Below, one piece after another: positions 35,376-44,654 of a stretch of 64,000 nucleotides of DNA; within the stretch, counting starts at the first letter, position 1; every line of letters starts with the position of its first letter. This stretch comes from an uncultured Bacteroides sp. (GTDB lineage: Bacteria; Bacteroidota; Bacteroidia; Bacteroidales; Bacteroidaceae), in assembly GCA_949296575.1 (NCBI GenBank), contig CASFPE010000003.1, positions 62,001 to 126,000 of the forward strand. Reading direction: 5' to 3'. The notes beneath the pieces are model-generated. The model saw only the letters and a program-made list of their open reading frames with translations. It searched no databases and was not told the origin of the DNA. The position numbers and the translations under genes were made by a program.

Positions 35376-36605
35376 ATGGATATAGTAAATCTTGCGTTTG
35401 ACCAACGGTTGAGTGATATAAAGAAGAAGCATGATATCTTATTAAATATGAAAAACGAGCCTGTTGTTCCGGGCAATGGTATTTATGTGCGTTACAAATA
35501 TCCGATTCTAACGGCTGAACATGCTCCATTGGAGTGGAGGTATGATTTGAATCCTCGCGACAATCCTTTCCTGATGGAAAGATTTGGGATTAATGCGACA
35601 TTTAATGCGGGTGCCATTAAATGGAATGGAAAATATATTTTGATGGTTAGAGTGGAGGGAAACGACCGGAAATCTTTTTTTGCTTTAGCTGAGAGTCCGA
35701 ATGGAGTAGATCATTTCCAGTTTGTTGGTTATCCGATTACGTTACCTGAGACTGATGTGCCAGACACAAATGTATATGATATGCGTTTGACGCTCCATCA
35801 AGATGGATGGATTTATGGAGTTTTTTGCGCAGAACGGAAAGATCCTAATGCTTTGCAAGGGGATATGTCGTCGGCTGTCGCTTTTGCAGCAGTTGTGCGC
35901 TCTAAAGATTTAAGGAACTGGGAACGTTTGCCAAATATCAAATCAAAGCACCAACAGCGCAATGTGGTATTGCATCCGGAATTTGTTGATGGGAAATATG
36001 CTTTATATACTCGCCCCCAAGATGGTTTTATTGATGCAGGATCGGGTGGAGGCATTGGTTGGGCGTTGACGGATAGTATGGAGCATGCAGAAATTCGAGA
36101 CGAGAAAGTGATAAATTTTAGATATTATCATACAATAAAGGAACTAAAAAATGGAGAAGGTCCTCATCCGTTAAAGACATCGAAAGGATGGTTGCACATG
36201 GCGCATGGTGTACGGTATTGTGCATCGGGGTTAAGATATGTGTTGTATTTGTATTTGACGGATTTGGAGCATCCGGATAAATTGATAGCAGAACCCGCTG
36301 GCTATTTCATGGCACCACAAGGAATGGAACGTGTAGGGGATGTCTCTAATGTGCTGTTTTGTAATGGTTGGATTATGGATGATGACGGGACAGTTTTTAT
36401 TTATTATGCATCCAGTGACACCCGCATGCATGTTGCGGTTTCTTCAGTAGATCGTTTGTTGGATTATTGTCTTAACACAGGGGCTGATGCTTTACGTTCT
36501 GCTACGTCTGTGCAACGGTTATGTAATTTGATAGATAAGAATTTGTCTTATAAAAAAGAAAAAGGAATAATGGCTGAAAAGCCGCATTGCGTAGTGGAAG
36601 TGTAA
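35376..36605 (+). CDS. 4-O-beta-D-mannosyl-D-glucose phosphorylase (GH130)
   Basis: 409-residue cytosolic inverting phosphorylase; no signal peptide. It converts 4-O-beta-mannosyl-glucose and phosphate to mannose-1-phosphate and glucose. Family marks include [26 protein letters not shown] (about residues 68-93), DTNVYDMRL, a [17 protein letters not shown] region near 258, and a C-terminal five-bladed propeller closure (NLIDKN). Length and motifs match the mannosylglucose phosphorylase subfamily (GH130_1). With the GH26 mannanase next door and the symporter and epimerase at 51-54 kb it completes the mannan route known from B. fragilis. Confidence 0.88.
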   Translation: MDIVNLAFDQRLSDIKKKHDILLNMKNEPVVPGNGIYVRYKYPILTAEHAPLEWRYDLNPRDNPFLMERFGINATFNAGAIKWNGKYILMVRVEGNDRKSFFALAESPNGVDHFQFVGYPITLPETDVPDTNVYDMRLTLHQDGWIYGVFCAERKDPNALQGDMSSAVAFAAVVRSKDLRNWERLPNIKSKHQQRNVVLHPEFVDGKYALYTRPQDGFIDAGSGGGIGWALTDSMEHAEIRDEKVINFRYYHTIKELKNGEGPHPLKTSKGWLHMAHGVRYCASGLRYVLYLYLTDLEHPDKLIAEPAGYFMAPQGMERVGDVSNVLFCNGWIMDDDGTVFIYYASSDTRMHVAVSSVDRLLDYCLNTGADALRSATSVQRLCNLIDKNLSYKKEKGIMAEKPHCVVEV

Positions 36606-36634
36606 TCGAAATTGAAAATGTTTTTGCTTGTATC

Positions 36635-37741
36635 ATGAAGAATGTATTGATAATAGGAATCGTTGCATTAAGTCTTGTCTCATGTGGGAAGCCTATGAAT
36701 AAGAGGCCAATAGATGAGGAAGCCACGTCTGAGACGGTTGCTTTGTATAACCGTTTGTTTGGTTTGATGGAGAAAGGCATTATGCTTGGCCATCAAGATG
36801 ATCCATTGTATGGCCATAATTGGTATGGTGTGGATGGTAAATCCGATGTCAAGGATATGACAGGCGACTATCCTGCTGTCATGGGTTTTGAATTAGGGCA
36901 TATAGAATTGGGGATGCCATATAGCCTCGATTCAGTCTATTTTGAGCAGATAAAAGAAAACATTCGTGAGCATCATAATAGAGGAGGAATTTCTACCATT
37001 AGCTGGCATGCAGATAATATTGCGACAGGAAATTCCACTTGGGATTGCAAACAGGACACGGTTGTTCGTGCGATTCTTCCTGGAGGAAGCTTGCATCGGG
37101 ATTATTTGGTTTGGTTAGATCGTTTGGGAAATTTCTTCTTGGATTTGAGAGATGAGAAAGGGAAATGCATTCCGGTGGTGTTCCGCATGTACCACGAACA
37201 CACAGGTGATTGGTTTTGGTGGGGAAGTGAGCAATCAACTTCGGATGAATACAAGCAACTATGGATTATGACAAGTGAATATTTGCGGAAAGTCAAAGGG
37301 GTGCATAATTTGCTTTATGCTTATTCGTCTTCTAATGTCCAAAGTGAATCACATTATTTGGAACGTTATCCTGGTGATGATTATGTTGATATTATAGGCT
37401 TTGACCATTATTTGAAAGGGCGTTCGCCTGAAAATGTAGCGCAATACAAAGTGGATTTTGAACGAAACATACAAATTGTATCAGAGTATGCAGTCTGGTC
37501 AGGGAAATTGCCTGTCGTTGGGGAAACAGGCGAAGAATCAGTTTGGGATACGGCATATTTCACAGAAGTGGTCTATCCGATTATAAGCAAGTATAAATTG
37601 GGGTGGGTCTTGTTTTGGCGCAATGCATGGGATAAGCCTAACCATTACTATTTGCCTTATCCGGGGCATCCCTCCGAAATGGATTTTAAAAAGTTTGCAG
37701 ACAGTTCATTGATATTGATGAATCGTGATATTGTTGAATAG
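36635..37741 (+). CDS. GH26 beta-mannanase/mannosidase, lipoprotein
   Basis: 368 residues from the ATG at 36635. The upstream TTG extension runs into the GH130 coding end and is rejected. The lipoprotein signal ends at Cys17 (LSLVSC), so it is membrane-anchored. Catalytic residues are visible: acid/base Glu188 in YHEHTGDWFWWG and nucleophile Glu297 in VVGETGEE. The substrate-binding HADN and DIIGFDHY segments are also present. It cleaves beta-1,4-mannan or releases mannobiose, feeding epimerase and phosphorylase. It follows GH130 by 29 bp. Confidence 0.9.
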   Translation: MKNVLIIGIVALSLVSCGKPMNKRPIDEEATSETVALYNRLFGLMEKGIMLGHQDDPLYGHNWYGVDGKSDVKDMTGDYPAVMGFELGHIELGMPYSLDSVYFEQIKENIREHHNRGGISTISWHADNIATGNSTWDCKQDTVVRAILPGGSLHRDYLVWLDRLGNFFLDLRDEKGKCIPVVFRMYHEHTGDWFWWGSEQSTSDEYKQLWIMTSEYLRKVKGVHNLLYAYSSSNVQSESHYLERYPGDDYVDIIGFDHYLKGRSPENVAQYKVDFERNIQIVSEYAVWSGKLPVVGETGEESVWDTAYFTEVVYPIISKYKLGWVLFWRNAWDKPNHYYLPYPGHPSEMDFKKFADSSLILMNRDIVE

Positions 37742-37778
37742 TGGAAAGCTAATTGTTTAATCGTTAAAATTTAAAATT

Positions 37779-39161
37779 ATGAAAAAGTTTTTTTACAAGA
37801 GTTCGTTTTTGGCGGCATTAGCGATGTTGTCGGTTAATGCAAGTGCGCAATTTGCAGGTGGAACAGGAACTGAAGAAGACCCGTATTTGATTGAAACTGC
37901 GGCGCAATTGAACGAAATGCGTAATTACCTGGATGGCAATCATTTTCGTTTGAATGCAGATGTTGATTTAAGTGAGTGGTTATCGGAAAATTCAGCAGAT
38001 ACTGGATGGGAACCTGTTGGTGCTAATCCAGATGCAGGTGTCACAGGGTCTTTTGATGGAAATGGGCATATTATTTCTGGATTTTACATCAATAGGCCTG
38101 AGTTAGAGAATGTTGGATTGTTTGGTTGTGTAAAAACGAGCGGCAAGTTTGGCGTAAGGAAATTGGGTTTGATTATTGCTGATGGGAAAGAAGTGAAAGG
38201 CTTGAATAATGTAGGAGGCATTATTGGGCAAGTGCCTTATACAGGGCAAACTATTGAAATGTCGGAATGTTTTGTGATTGGAAATATAACTGCAGTTGGT
38301 GATGGAGATAAAACGGGTGTTGCCGGCCCGATTGTAGCCATGACATCTGCTCTTGGTAACGTAGAAGTCGTAAATTGTTATACAGCCGGTAAAGTATATG
38401 GGTTTGCGAAGGCTGGTGGCTTGGTTGGACAAGGATACCGTGGCGTGAAGATAGAAACATCTTATTCCACTTGTGAAGTTGAAGCAGGTACTAATGCAGC
38501 TGAATCAAAAGCTGGTGGGTTGATTGGGGAATGCGGTTATCCAAATGGATCTGCTATTCGTCATGATGTGATAGCTTCAATCGCCTTAAACTCATCCGTG
38601 AAAGCTCCTAATTCTCCGGCAGCTAATGTAGGGCGTTTGGTCGGGTATGAGAAACCGGATAATCCGACACCGTATATGTATGAATTTGCATATGCATGGG
38701 CAGATATGCCAGTGAATGATGCCGTAGTTACAGACGGGCTTGAGACGAATAAGAATGGATTGAATCAAGCTTCCGCAGATGTCGTGAAGGAGGATGTTTA
38801 TTTTGGAGATGATTATTTGTTCTGGGATCCAGCCGTTTGGACGTTGGGTAATGGAGCATATCAGTTGCCGATTCTGACTGCTTTTGCGACAGACAAACAG
38901 CCGATGGATAAACTTGCTTATTTGCCTGATGGCGAGTCTTCAAGTATAAGTTCTGTAAGCGGTGCCGAAGCATCGGTCGTTATTTCAGGCAATCAAGTAA
39001 CGGTTCTGAACAAGCTCGCTGGTGTGGAAGTCGTTATTTATGATTTGACAGGGAAGCAAGTGTTGAGTTCGTATGATTCTGTGATTAATGTGTCTTCTCT
39101 TAATTCAGGAATCTACTTGGTAGTTGCAGGTAAGCAGGTAGTAAAGATTGTAAAAGGATAA
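37779..39161 (+). CDS. GLUG-motif beta-helix protein with T9SS sorting domain
   Basis: 460-residue secreted protein: signal peptide (1-23), one GLUG-type module (about 24-375) and a T9SS-type C-terminal domain (about 385-460: VVIYDLTGKQVLSS, SGIYLVVAG, KIVKG). The module opens with GGTGTEEDPYLIETAAQLNE and contains FDGNGHIISGFYINRP, VGLFG and repeated GGIIGQ/GGLVGQ turns, typical of a right-handed repetitive fold. There is no recognisable catalytic motif. Homologous modules occur at 48484, 57280 (two) and 59685. Carbohydrate binding or surface display is a reasonable hypothesis. A strong terminator follows. Confidence 0.8.
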   Translation: MKKFFYKSSFLAALAMLSVNASAQFAGGTGTEEDPYLIETAAQLNEMRNYLDGNHFRLNADVDLSEWLSENSADTGWEPVGANPDAGVTGSFDGNGHIISGFYINRPELENVGLFGCVKTSGKFGVRKLGLIIADGKEVKGLNNVGGIIGQVPYTGQTIEMSECFVIGNITAVGDGDKTGVAGPIVAMTSALGNVEVVNCYTAGKVYGFAKAGGLVGQGYRGVKIETSYSTCEVEAGTNAAESKAGGLIGECGYPNGSAIRHDVIASIALNSSVKAPNSPAANVGRLVGYEKPDNPTPYMYEFAYAWADMPVNDAVVTDGLETNKNGLNQASADVVKEDVYFGDDYLFWDPAVWTLGNGAYQLPILTAFATDKQPMDKLAYLPDGESSSISSVSGAEASVVISGNQVTVLNKLAGVEVVIYDLTGKQVLSSYDSVINVSSLNSGIYLVVAGKQVVKIVKG

Positions 39162-39169
39162 TAGGCTGT

Positions 39170-39225
39170 GAAGGCACGACAGGAAAAATGTGAACAGGTT
39201 TTTCCTGTCGTGCCTTCGATTTTTT
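39170..39225 (+). terminator. 19-bp perfect stem terminator immediately upstream of susC
   Basis: Arms 39170-39188 and 39199-39217 are exact reverse complements around a 10-nt loop, followed by ga and a run of six T (39220-39225). It is a textbook intrinsic terminator for the plus strand, yet only 26 bp remain before the SusC-like start codon. Confidence 0.9.
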
Positions 39226-39251
39226 AGTAGGAACAAAATGGATAATGGAGC

Positions 39252-42200
39252 ATGCGGAATTTAAGATATTTTATAAGCAAAAAAAGGCGGTATGCATTGA
39301 TGGCATTATTAATGCTTGTATCTGTTGCGTCAGGCTTCTCGCAAGAGACCAAAGTGACAGGAACAGTTCTTGATGCTGCTGGCGACCCAATGATAGGGGT
39401 AAATATTGTATTGAAAGGTACAACTTCAGGCACGATAACAGATCTTGATGGAAAGTATTCATTGAATGTCCCGGAAGGAAAAGTTGGTGCCGTCTTGATA
39501 TTCAATTATATTGGTTTCCAGAAACAGGAAATACCTGTAAATGGCCGCAATTTGATTGATGTAGTGATGAAAGAAGATAATCAAACTCTTGATGAAGTTG
39601 TTGTCGTTGGCTATGGGGTGCAAAAAAGAGTGAATATGACCGGCTCTGTGGCTTCTGTGAAAGCAGAAAAAATGGAAACGATGCCGGTTGCTAATCTTTC
39701 CAATGCGTTGGGAGGGCGAGTTTCAGGTTTGGTAACCCAACAAGCATCTGGAGAGCCTGGTAATGACGCATCAACACTGTACCTTCGGGGTAACAAAAAT
39801 CCACTTGTATTGGTTGATGGAATAGAAAGCGATTATAATATGATCAATATGGAAGAGGTGGAATCCATCACTTTATTGAAAGATGCATCCGCTGTGGCTC
39901 CTTATGGATTGAAGGGTGCCAATGGTGTTGTATTGGTCACCACAAAGCGTGGCAGTAATTCGCAAGGGAAAATATCGGTGTCTTATAATGGAGAATTTGG
40001 TTGGCAAAAGCCTACGAATACTCCTGAATTTATGAGTGCGGCTGATGGGCTGCGGTTAAAAAAGAAAGCATATGAAATGGATGGCATGCTGGATGAAGCA
40101 AATGCAATTACAGATGAGATTATAGCAGCTCATGAACAGGGAACGGATGCTTATCCAAATACAGATTGGGTAAAGAATTACATGAATACCTCTACAAGCC
40201 AAAGACACAACATTGTGCTTAATGGTGGCAATGATTTGATAAGAGCTTACGTGGCTTTAGGGTATATGAAGCAGGGAAGCATGTTTAGCGATGACCAGTA
40301 CTATCGTCGGTATAATCTGAGATCAAACTTGGATTTAAAGCCGACCAAGACCACAACGGTCTCAGTGGATTTAGGCCTTATATTTGACCGTAAACGTACC
40401 AATGCAGCTTCGGCAGAATCAGCCATGACCAATATTTACCGGGCAAAAGCAACAGAAGCAGATGTTTATAGCAATGGGTTGCCTGCTTTTCAGTCTTCTA
40501 TCGGCCAGAGTATGTATCAAACCATTTATGGAGGTGGCGAGAAGCGTAATGAGAATAATTATCAAAACATAAGTTTGTCAATCAATCAAGAATTGCCATT
40601 TGTGAAGGGTCTTTCTGTAAAAGGTCTTTTCAATATGAACCGGAAAGATACCCATTCGAAAAATTGGACGACTCCTTATGAATATTATGTATACGATGCT
40701 GCTAATAATGTTTATAATGAATCTGAATTGGCAACTGATGCAGAACTCTCTCAATCATCGAAAATTAATGCTTATTATACCGTGCAGGCATTTGTGAACT
40801 ATGCTAATTCTTTTGGCAATCACAATTTGTCAGGCGTATTTGTTTATGAACGCCGTTGGGGAGGAACAAAATTGAATTATAGTGCGCGTAGAGTGGGTTT
40901 TGATGTTTCAATACCAGAGTTGGATATGGGGTCGAAAGATAATCAATACAATTCAGGAACATCTTCTGGTGAGGCTCAAGACGGATTTGTTTTTCGTCTG
41001 AATTATGATTATGCACAAAGATACCTTGTCGAAGTAGCTGGCCGTTATGATCGTACTTATCAATATGCGCCAGGGCATAGGGCTGCTTTTTTCCCTTCCG
41101 TGTCGTTAGGTTGGCGTATATCGGAAGAAGCCTTCATGAAAGATGTCAGCATTGTTGACAACTTGAAGTTGCGTGTTTCTTACGGAAAGTCCGGTAATCC
41201 AGTTGGAAATCCGTTCCAATGGAGCCCGACTTATACAATAGGCAATGGGTATGTATGGGGAACAGATCAAGTAATAGCTTCCGGATTGTATGAAAGTGCT
41301 GAACCCAATCCAAATCTGACATGGGAAACGGTCTTGAAAGCCAATGCAGGGTTTGACCTTTCGATGTGGAACGGATTGTTAGGCGTGGAGTTTGATGTGT
41401 ATCGTGATTATCGGAAAGACAAGATAATTGTTCCAACAGATGAATATCCGACGGAATATGGAATTAGTCCATCACAATACAATGCAGGAAAAGAAGAACG
41501 TTACGGTGTTGATTTGACACTGACAAATCATACTTCCATTAATAAGGATTTTTCGATAGATAATCTTTTTGTTTTTGGCTTTTCGCGTGATAAGCAGATT
41601 GATATTGCAGAGTCAATGGGAACATACAGTGTGCCTCGCTTCAGGCGTACAGGAAAATCTGCATCTCAGTTGCGGGGATATATTGCAGAAGGTTTGTTCA
41701 GCGATCAAGAAGATATAGACAATTGGGCTTACCAAAGCGCAACGACGCGTCCGGGCGATATCAAATACCGTGACATTAACGGTGATGGGAAAATTGACAA
41801 TGAAGATGAAACCATCATAGGGCGTACACGTGTCCCTGAGATTATGTATGGTTATACGTTAGGTGTTAAATTGAAGAATTTTGATTTGAATCTGTTCTTG
41901 CAAGGTACGGGACATTCCGATTTTTATATGGGACAAGATGCGAGCGGTTCTTCTGACAGAGGCGTACGTTTTCCTTTTGACAACGACAAGCCTCGTACAG
42001 ACCATGTAAATTCATGGACGGTAGATAATCCGAATCCGAATGCTAAATATCCCAGATTATCTACTATTGAAGGAATGAATTATACTACATCTTCTTTTTG
42101 GGTTGTGAATACTGCCTATTTGAAACTGAAGTCATTGGAACTTGGTTATAATTTCGAGCAAAAGTTGTTGAAGAAGATTCATGTGGATAAGTTGAGGATT

Positions 42201-42329
42201 TATTTGAATTTCTATAATTTGTGGACTATTTATTCTGCAATGCCAAGGGACTTTGATGTGGAAACTCAAAATTACAACGCATATCCACAGCAATTTATAA
42301 CATCATTAGGTATTAATGCTACATTTTAA
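39252..42329 (+). CDS. susC-like: SusC/RagA-type TonB-dependent outer-membrane transporter
   Basis: 1025-residue active importer of oligosaccharides. A signal peptide (about 1-30, ending GFSQ) precedes a carboxypeptidase-regulatory-like domain (about 33-112, VTGTVLDAAGDPMIGVNIV), a TonB-box/plug start (TLDEVVVVGYGVQKR, near 116) and plug domain. A 22-stranded barrel extends to the terminal Phe (SLGINATF). Calcium-like DINGDGKIDNEDE occurs near 840. Partner SusD is encoded 9 bp downstream. Expression is puzzling because a strong terminator precedes the gene with no room for a normal promoter. Confidence 0.96.
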   Translation: MRNLRYFISKKRRYALMALLMLVSVASGFSQETKVTGTVLDAAGDPMIGVNIVLKGTTSGTITDLDGKYSLNVPEGKVGAVLIFNYIGFQKQEIPVNGRNLIDVVMKEDNQTLDEVVVVGYGVQKRVNMTGSVASVKAEKMETMPVANLSNALGGRVSGLVTQQASGEPGNDASTLYLRGNKNPLVLVDGIESDYNMINMEEVESITLLKDASAVAPYGLKGANGVVLVTTKRGSNSQGKISVSYNGEFGWQKPTNTPEFMSAADGLRLKKKAYEMDGMLDEANAITDEIIAAHEQGTDAYPNTDWVKNYMNTSTSQRHNIVLNGGNDLIRAYVALGYMKQGSMFSDDQYYRRYNLRSNLDLKPTKTTTVSVDLGLIFDRKRTNAASAESAMTNIYRAKATEADVYSNGLPAFQSSIGQSMYQTIYGGGEKRNENNYQNISLSINQELPFVKGLSVKGLFNMNRKDTHSKNWTTPYEYYVYDAANNVYNESELATDAELSQSSKINAYYTVQAFVNYANSFGNHNLSGVFVYERRWGGTKLNYSARRVGFDVSIPELDMGSKDNQYNSGTSSGEAQDGFVFRLNYDYAQRYLVEVAGRYDRTYQYAPGHRAAFFPSVSLGWRISEEAFMKDVSIVDNLKLRVSYGKSGNPVGNPFQWSPTYTIGNGYVWGTDQVIASGLYESAEPNPNLTWETVLKANAGFDLSMWNGLLGVEFDVYRDYRKDKIIVPTDEYPTEYGISPSQYNAGKEERYGVDLTLTNHTSINKDFSIDNLFVFGFSRDKQIDIAESMGTYSVPRFRRTGKSASQLRGYIAEGLFSDQEDIDNWAYQSATTRPGDIKYRDINGDGKIDNEDETIIGRTRVPEIMYGYTLGVKLKNFDLNLFLQGTGHSDFYMGQDASGSSDRGVRFPFDNDKPRTDHVNSWTVDNPNPNAKYPRLSTIEGMNYTTSSFWVVNTAYLKLKSLELGYNFEQKLLKKIHVDKLRIYLNFYNLWTIYSAMPRDFDVETQNYNAYPQQFITSLGINATF

Positions 42330-42338
42330 TTGGAGAAT

Positions 42339-44153
42339 ATGAGAGGAATAATTAGAAAAGGAGTGATGAGTTTTGCCATTGTCATGGCATTAGGCTCATG
42401 TACTGACTTTATGGATATAGAATCTAGGACAACGATAACTGATGATGCTGTTTGGTCCAGCAAATCGGCCACTACAATGTATGTAACTGAGACATATAAT
42501 AGCACATTGGACGGTCCTTTGTATTGTATGACGAAGGGTATCCGCGATTGGTGGTCTTTTGACCATGCGTGGACAGATGACATGGGAATTTCCGGATATA
42601 TTTCGTTGTCAGAATTCAGTTTTACCGCAGCAACTATTCCGGAACCTTTTAAAAGCCGTTGGGACGCTTTGTATAAAAATATACGAAGAACCAATCTTGG
42701 TTTAGAAAAAATAGCTGAGTCAGAGGTCTTGACAGAGGTAGAGAAAGAACGTTTCTTGGGTGATATGTATTTCCTTCGGGCATTGAATTATTTGGAACTT
42801 TGGCGCTTTTGGGGAGGTGTTCCTTTGGTAAAGAAAGCTTTGGACAAAGAAACAGATGACATTTATTATGAAAGGAGTACATCGGAAGAAACCATGAAAT
42901 TCATAATTGAGGACTTTTTAGAAGCCGCAAAGCGTTTGCCAAAACGTTCTGAACTTCCGGCAGAAGAATATGGCAGAGCGACTAAAGGGGCTGCTGTGGG
43001 ATTTCAGGCTGTCACTTATTTGCACGCTGCTGGCGTAATAGACCCAAAATATTATAAGGACGCTGCAAGTACTGCTGACATATTGATTAGCGGTGAATTG
43101 CAAGGCGAATATCGTTTGTTTGGAGAGAATGAAGGCGACCCAAATGAAAAATCAACTCCTGAGAAGCTAAGTAAGAAAGCAGAGAACTTTGCAAATCTAT
43201 TTTTGGAGCCTTATGAAGGCAATGAAGAAGTGATATTTGACGTTCAATATAAGAACCCGGAACGTCATCAACAAGGCTATCAAACGATCGCTGCTCCGGG
43301 TTATCCTGGTGTCGGGAGTGATTATGGGTGGGGTTATTCAAACCCGTCTCAAATGATTGTTGATGCATTCGAAATGCAGGATGGTACGCCATTTGATTGG
43401 AATGACCCTGAAAAAGCCGCTCATCCTTATGAGAACCGTGATGCCCGTTTTTATGCATCCATATTGTATGATGGAGTCGTTTGGAAAGATTCAACGCTTT
43501 CATTAAGTACAAACCGTTATGTGTGGGATGAAAATGACCGCCGGAAATGGAAAAATGTAACAGATAATTTGCCTAACGGTTTGTACAGTTCAAAGGTGGA
43601 AGCTACCAAGACGGGTTATTTTATCCGTAAACACCAAAATGAATCTGTTAGTTGTGGCACAGCTAACCGCTATTTGAATAAGGATGGCGAGGGTGGTAAT
43701 TTGATTGTATTGCGCTATGCGGAGATTTTGTTGACATACGCAGAAGCGAAGAATGAAGTTTCGGGGCCGGATCAATCAGTTTATGATGCAATAAATCATA
43801 TCCGTCGGCGTGCCGGGCAGCCGGAGATATCAGGATTAGGGCAAGCGGATTTGCGAGAACGTATTCGGAATGAGCGAAGGGTAGAATTGGCTTTTGAGAA
43901 CAAGCGTTATTTTGATATTATGCGTTGGCGGATTGGTGATAAAGCTTTGACAGGGCCTTTCTATCGGATGGAAATAACTTATCAACGGCCTGCCGAAATG
44001 GTTCAGACATCGCCTTCTGTTCCTACATATAATCCAAAGTCTGTTTATTTCACGAGGACTTTTGACCCTCAAAAGAATTATTTGTTGCCAATACCACAGC
44101 ACGCTATAAATCGTAATCCGAAGTTGGTTGGGCATCAGAATCCGGGATGGTAA
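42339..44153 (+). CDS. susD-like: SusD/RagB-type surface glycan-binding lipoprotein
   Basis: 604 residues from the ATG at 42339, which has a GGAG Shine-Dalgarno; a TTG at 42330 is the artificial longer start. The lipoprotein signal ends at Cys21 (MALGSC). TPR-like N-terminal region (ERFLGDMYFLRALNYLELWRFWGGVPLV) and the C-terminal RagB/SusD motifs (RNERRVELAFENKRYFDIMRW; ending in NPKLVGHQNPGW) are clear. It caps the SusC channel and captures oligosaccharide. Only one SusCD pair is present in the visible PUL. Confidence 0.96.
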   Translation: MRGIIRKGVMSFAIVMALGSCTDFMDIESRTTITDDAVWSSKSATTMYVTETYNSTLDGPLYCMTKGIRDWWSFDHAWTDDMGISGYISLSEFSFTAATIPEPFKSRWDALYKNIRRTNLGLEKIAESEVLTEVEKERFLGDMYFLRALNYLELWRFWGGVPLVKKALDKETDDIYYERSTSEETMKFIIEDFLEAAKRLPKRSELPAEEYGRATKGAAVGFQAVTYLHAAGVIDPKYYKDAASTADILISGELQGEYRLFGENEGDPNEKSTPEKLSKKAENFANLFLEPYEGNEEVIFDVQYKNPERHQQGYQTIAAPGYPGVGSDYGWGYSNPSQMIVDAFEMQDGTPFDWNDPEKAAHPYENRDARFYASILYDGVVWKDSTLSLSTNRYVWDENDRRKWKNVTDNLPNGLYSSKVEATKTGYFIRKHQNESVSCGTANRYLNKDGEGGNLIVLRYAEILLTYAEAKNEVSGPDQSVYDAINHIRRRAGQPEISGLGQADLRERIRNERRVELAFENKRYFDIMRWRIGDKALTGPFYRMEITYQRPAEMVQTSPSVPTYNPKSVYFTRTFDPQKNYLLPIPQHAINRNPKLVGHQNPGW

Positions 44154-44180
44154 TAGAAGAAAAGTAAAAAAGGAAACATT

Positions 44181-44564
44181 ATGAAAAGAATAGTTTATAT
44201 TTTGTTCTCAGTGTTATTGTTAGGGATTGTTGGATGTTCAAAGATTGATTATGAAATCAGCGACGCATACGAGCAAGCTGATATTACGGGGATCACAATT
44301 TATGCAGTAAGCGACAATCCGGTGAATATCATTGAAAGTTTTGAGATAGATACGGAAAATGCCATCGTGAGGGCTTTTGTTCCAGAAGATACTGATTTGA
44401 CCCATTTAAGATTGGTGCTGACTTTGTCAAGCGGTGCTACTGTATCACCTGCTTTAGGGGGATTTCGGGATCTTTCATCGCCGTTGGAGTTTGTGGTAAC
44501 GTCTCCAAATGGCATTAAGCAAATTGCTTGGCAAGTGATAGTGTCTGTAACACCTGCTGTATGA
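44181..44564 (+). CDS. small lipoprotein downstream of SusCD (DUF5018-like)
   Basis: 127 residues; lipoprotein signal ends at Cys19 (LGIVGC). The remainder is one beta-sandwich resembling DUF5018-type repeats (FVPEDTDLTHLRLVLTLSSGATVSP, SPLEFVVTSPNG, WQVIVSV). It occupies the position of SusE/surface glycan-binding proteins, 27 bp after SusD and before a hairpin, so it is probably a third component of the uptake complex. At 127 residues it is much shorter than usual SusE-type proteins. Confidence 0.75.
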   Translation: MKRIVYILFSVLLLGIVGCSKIDYEISDAYEQADITGITIYAVSDNPVNIIESFEIDTENAIVRAFVPEDTDLTHLRLVLTLSSGATVSPALGGFRDLSSPLEFVVTSPNGIKQIAWQVIVSVTPAV

Positions 44565-44577
44565 ATGTAAAGCGAGA

Positions 44578-44617
44578 TATATAATAGGGTGTGGTGTGAG
44601 GCACATCCTATTATATA
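44578..44617. terminator. 16-bp stem-loop after the SusCD-lipoprotein unit
   Basis: Arms 44578-44593 and 44602-44617 pair over 16 positions (one G-T wobble) around an 8-nt loop, followed by A/T-rich sequence without a long T-run. It may stop transcription or protect the 3' end of the susCD message. The next ATG is 38 bp away. Confidence 0.65.
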
Positions 44618-44654
44618 AAAATTATCTGTATTTGTTTTGTCAATAAGCTGTGGT

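Noticed and set aside
36587..36634. Longer GH26 start at a TTG
   Set aside because: It would precede the lipoprotein signal with 16 polar residues and overlap the GH130 end; the ATG at 36635 gives a standard lipobox.
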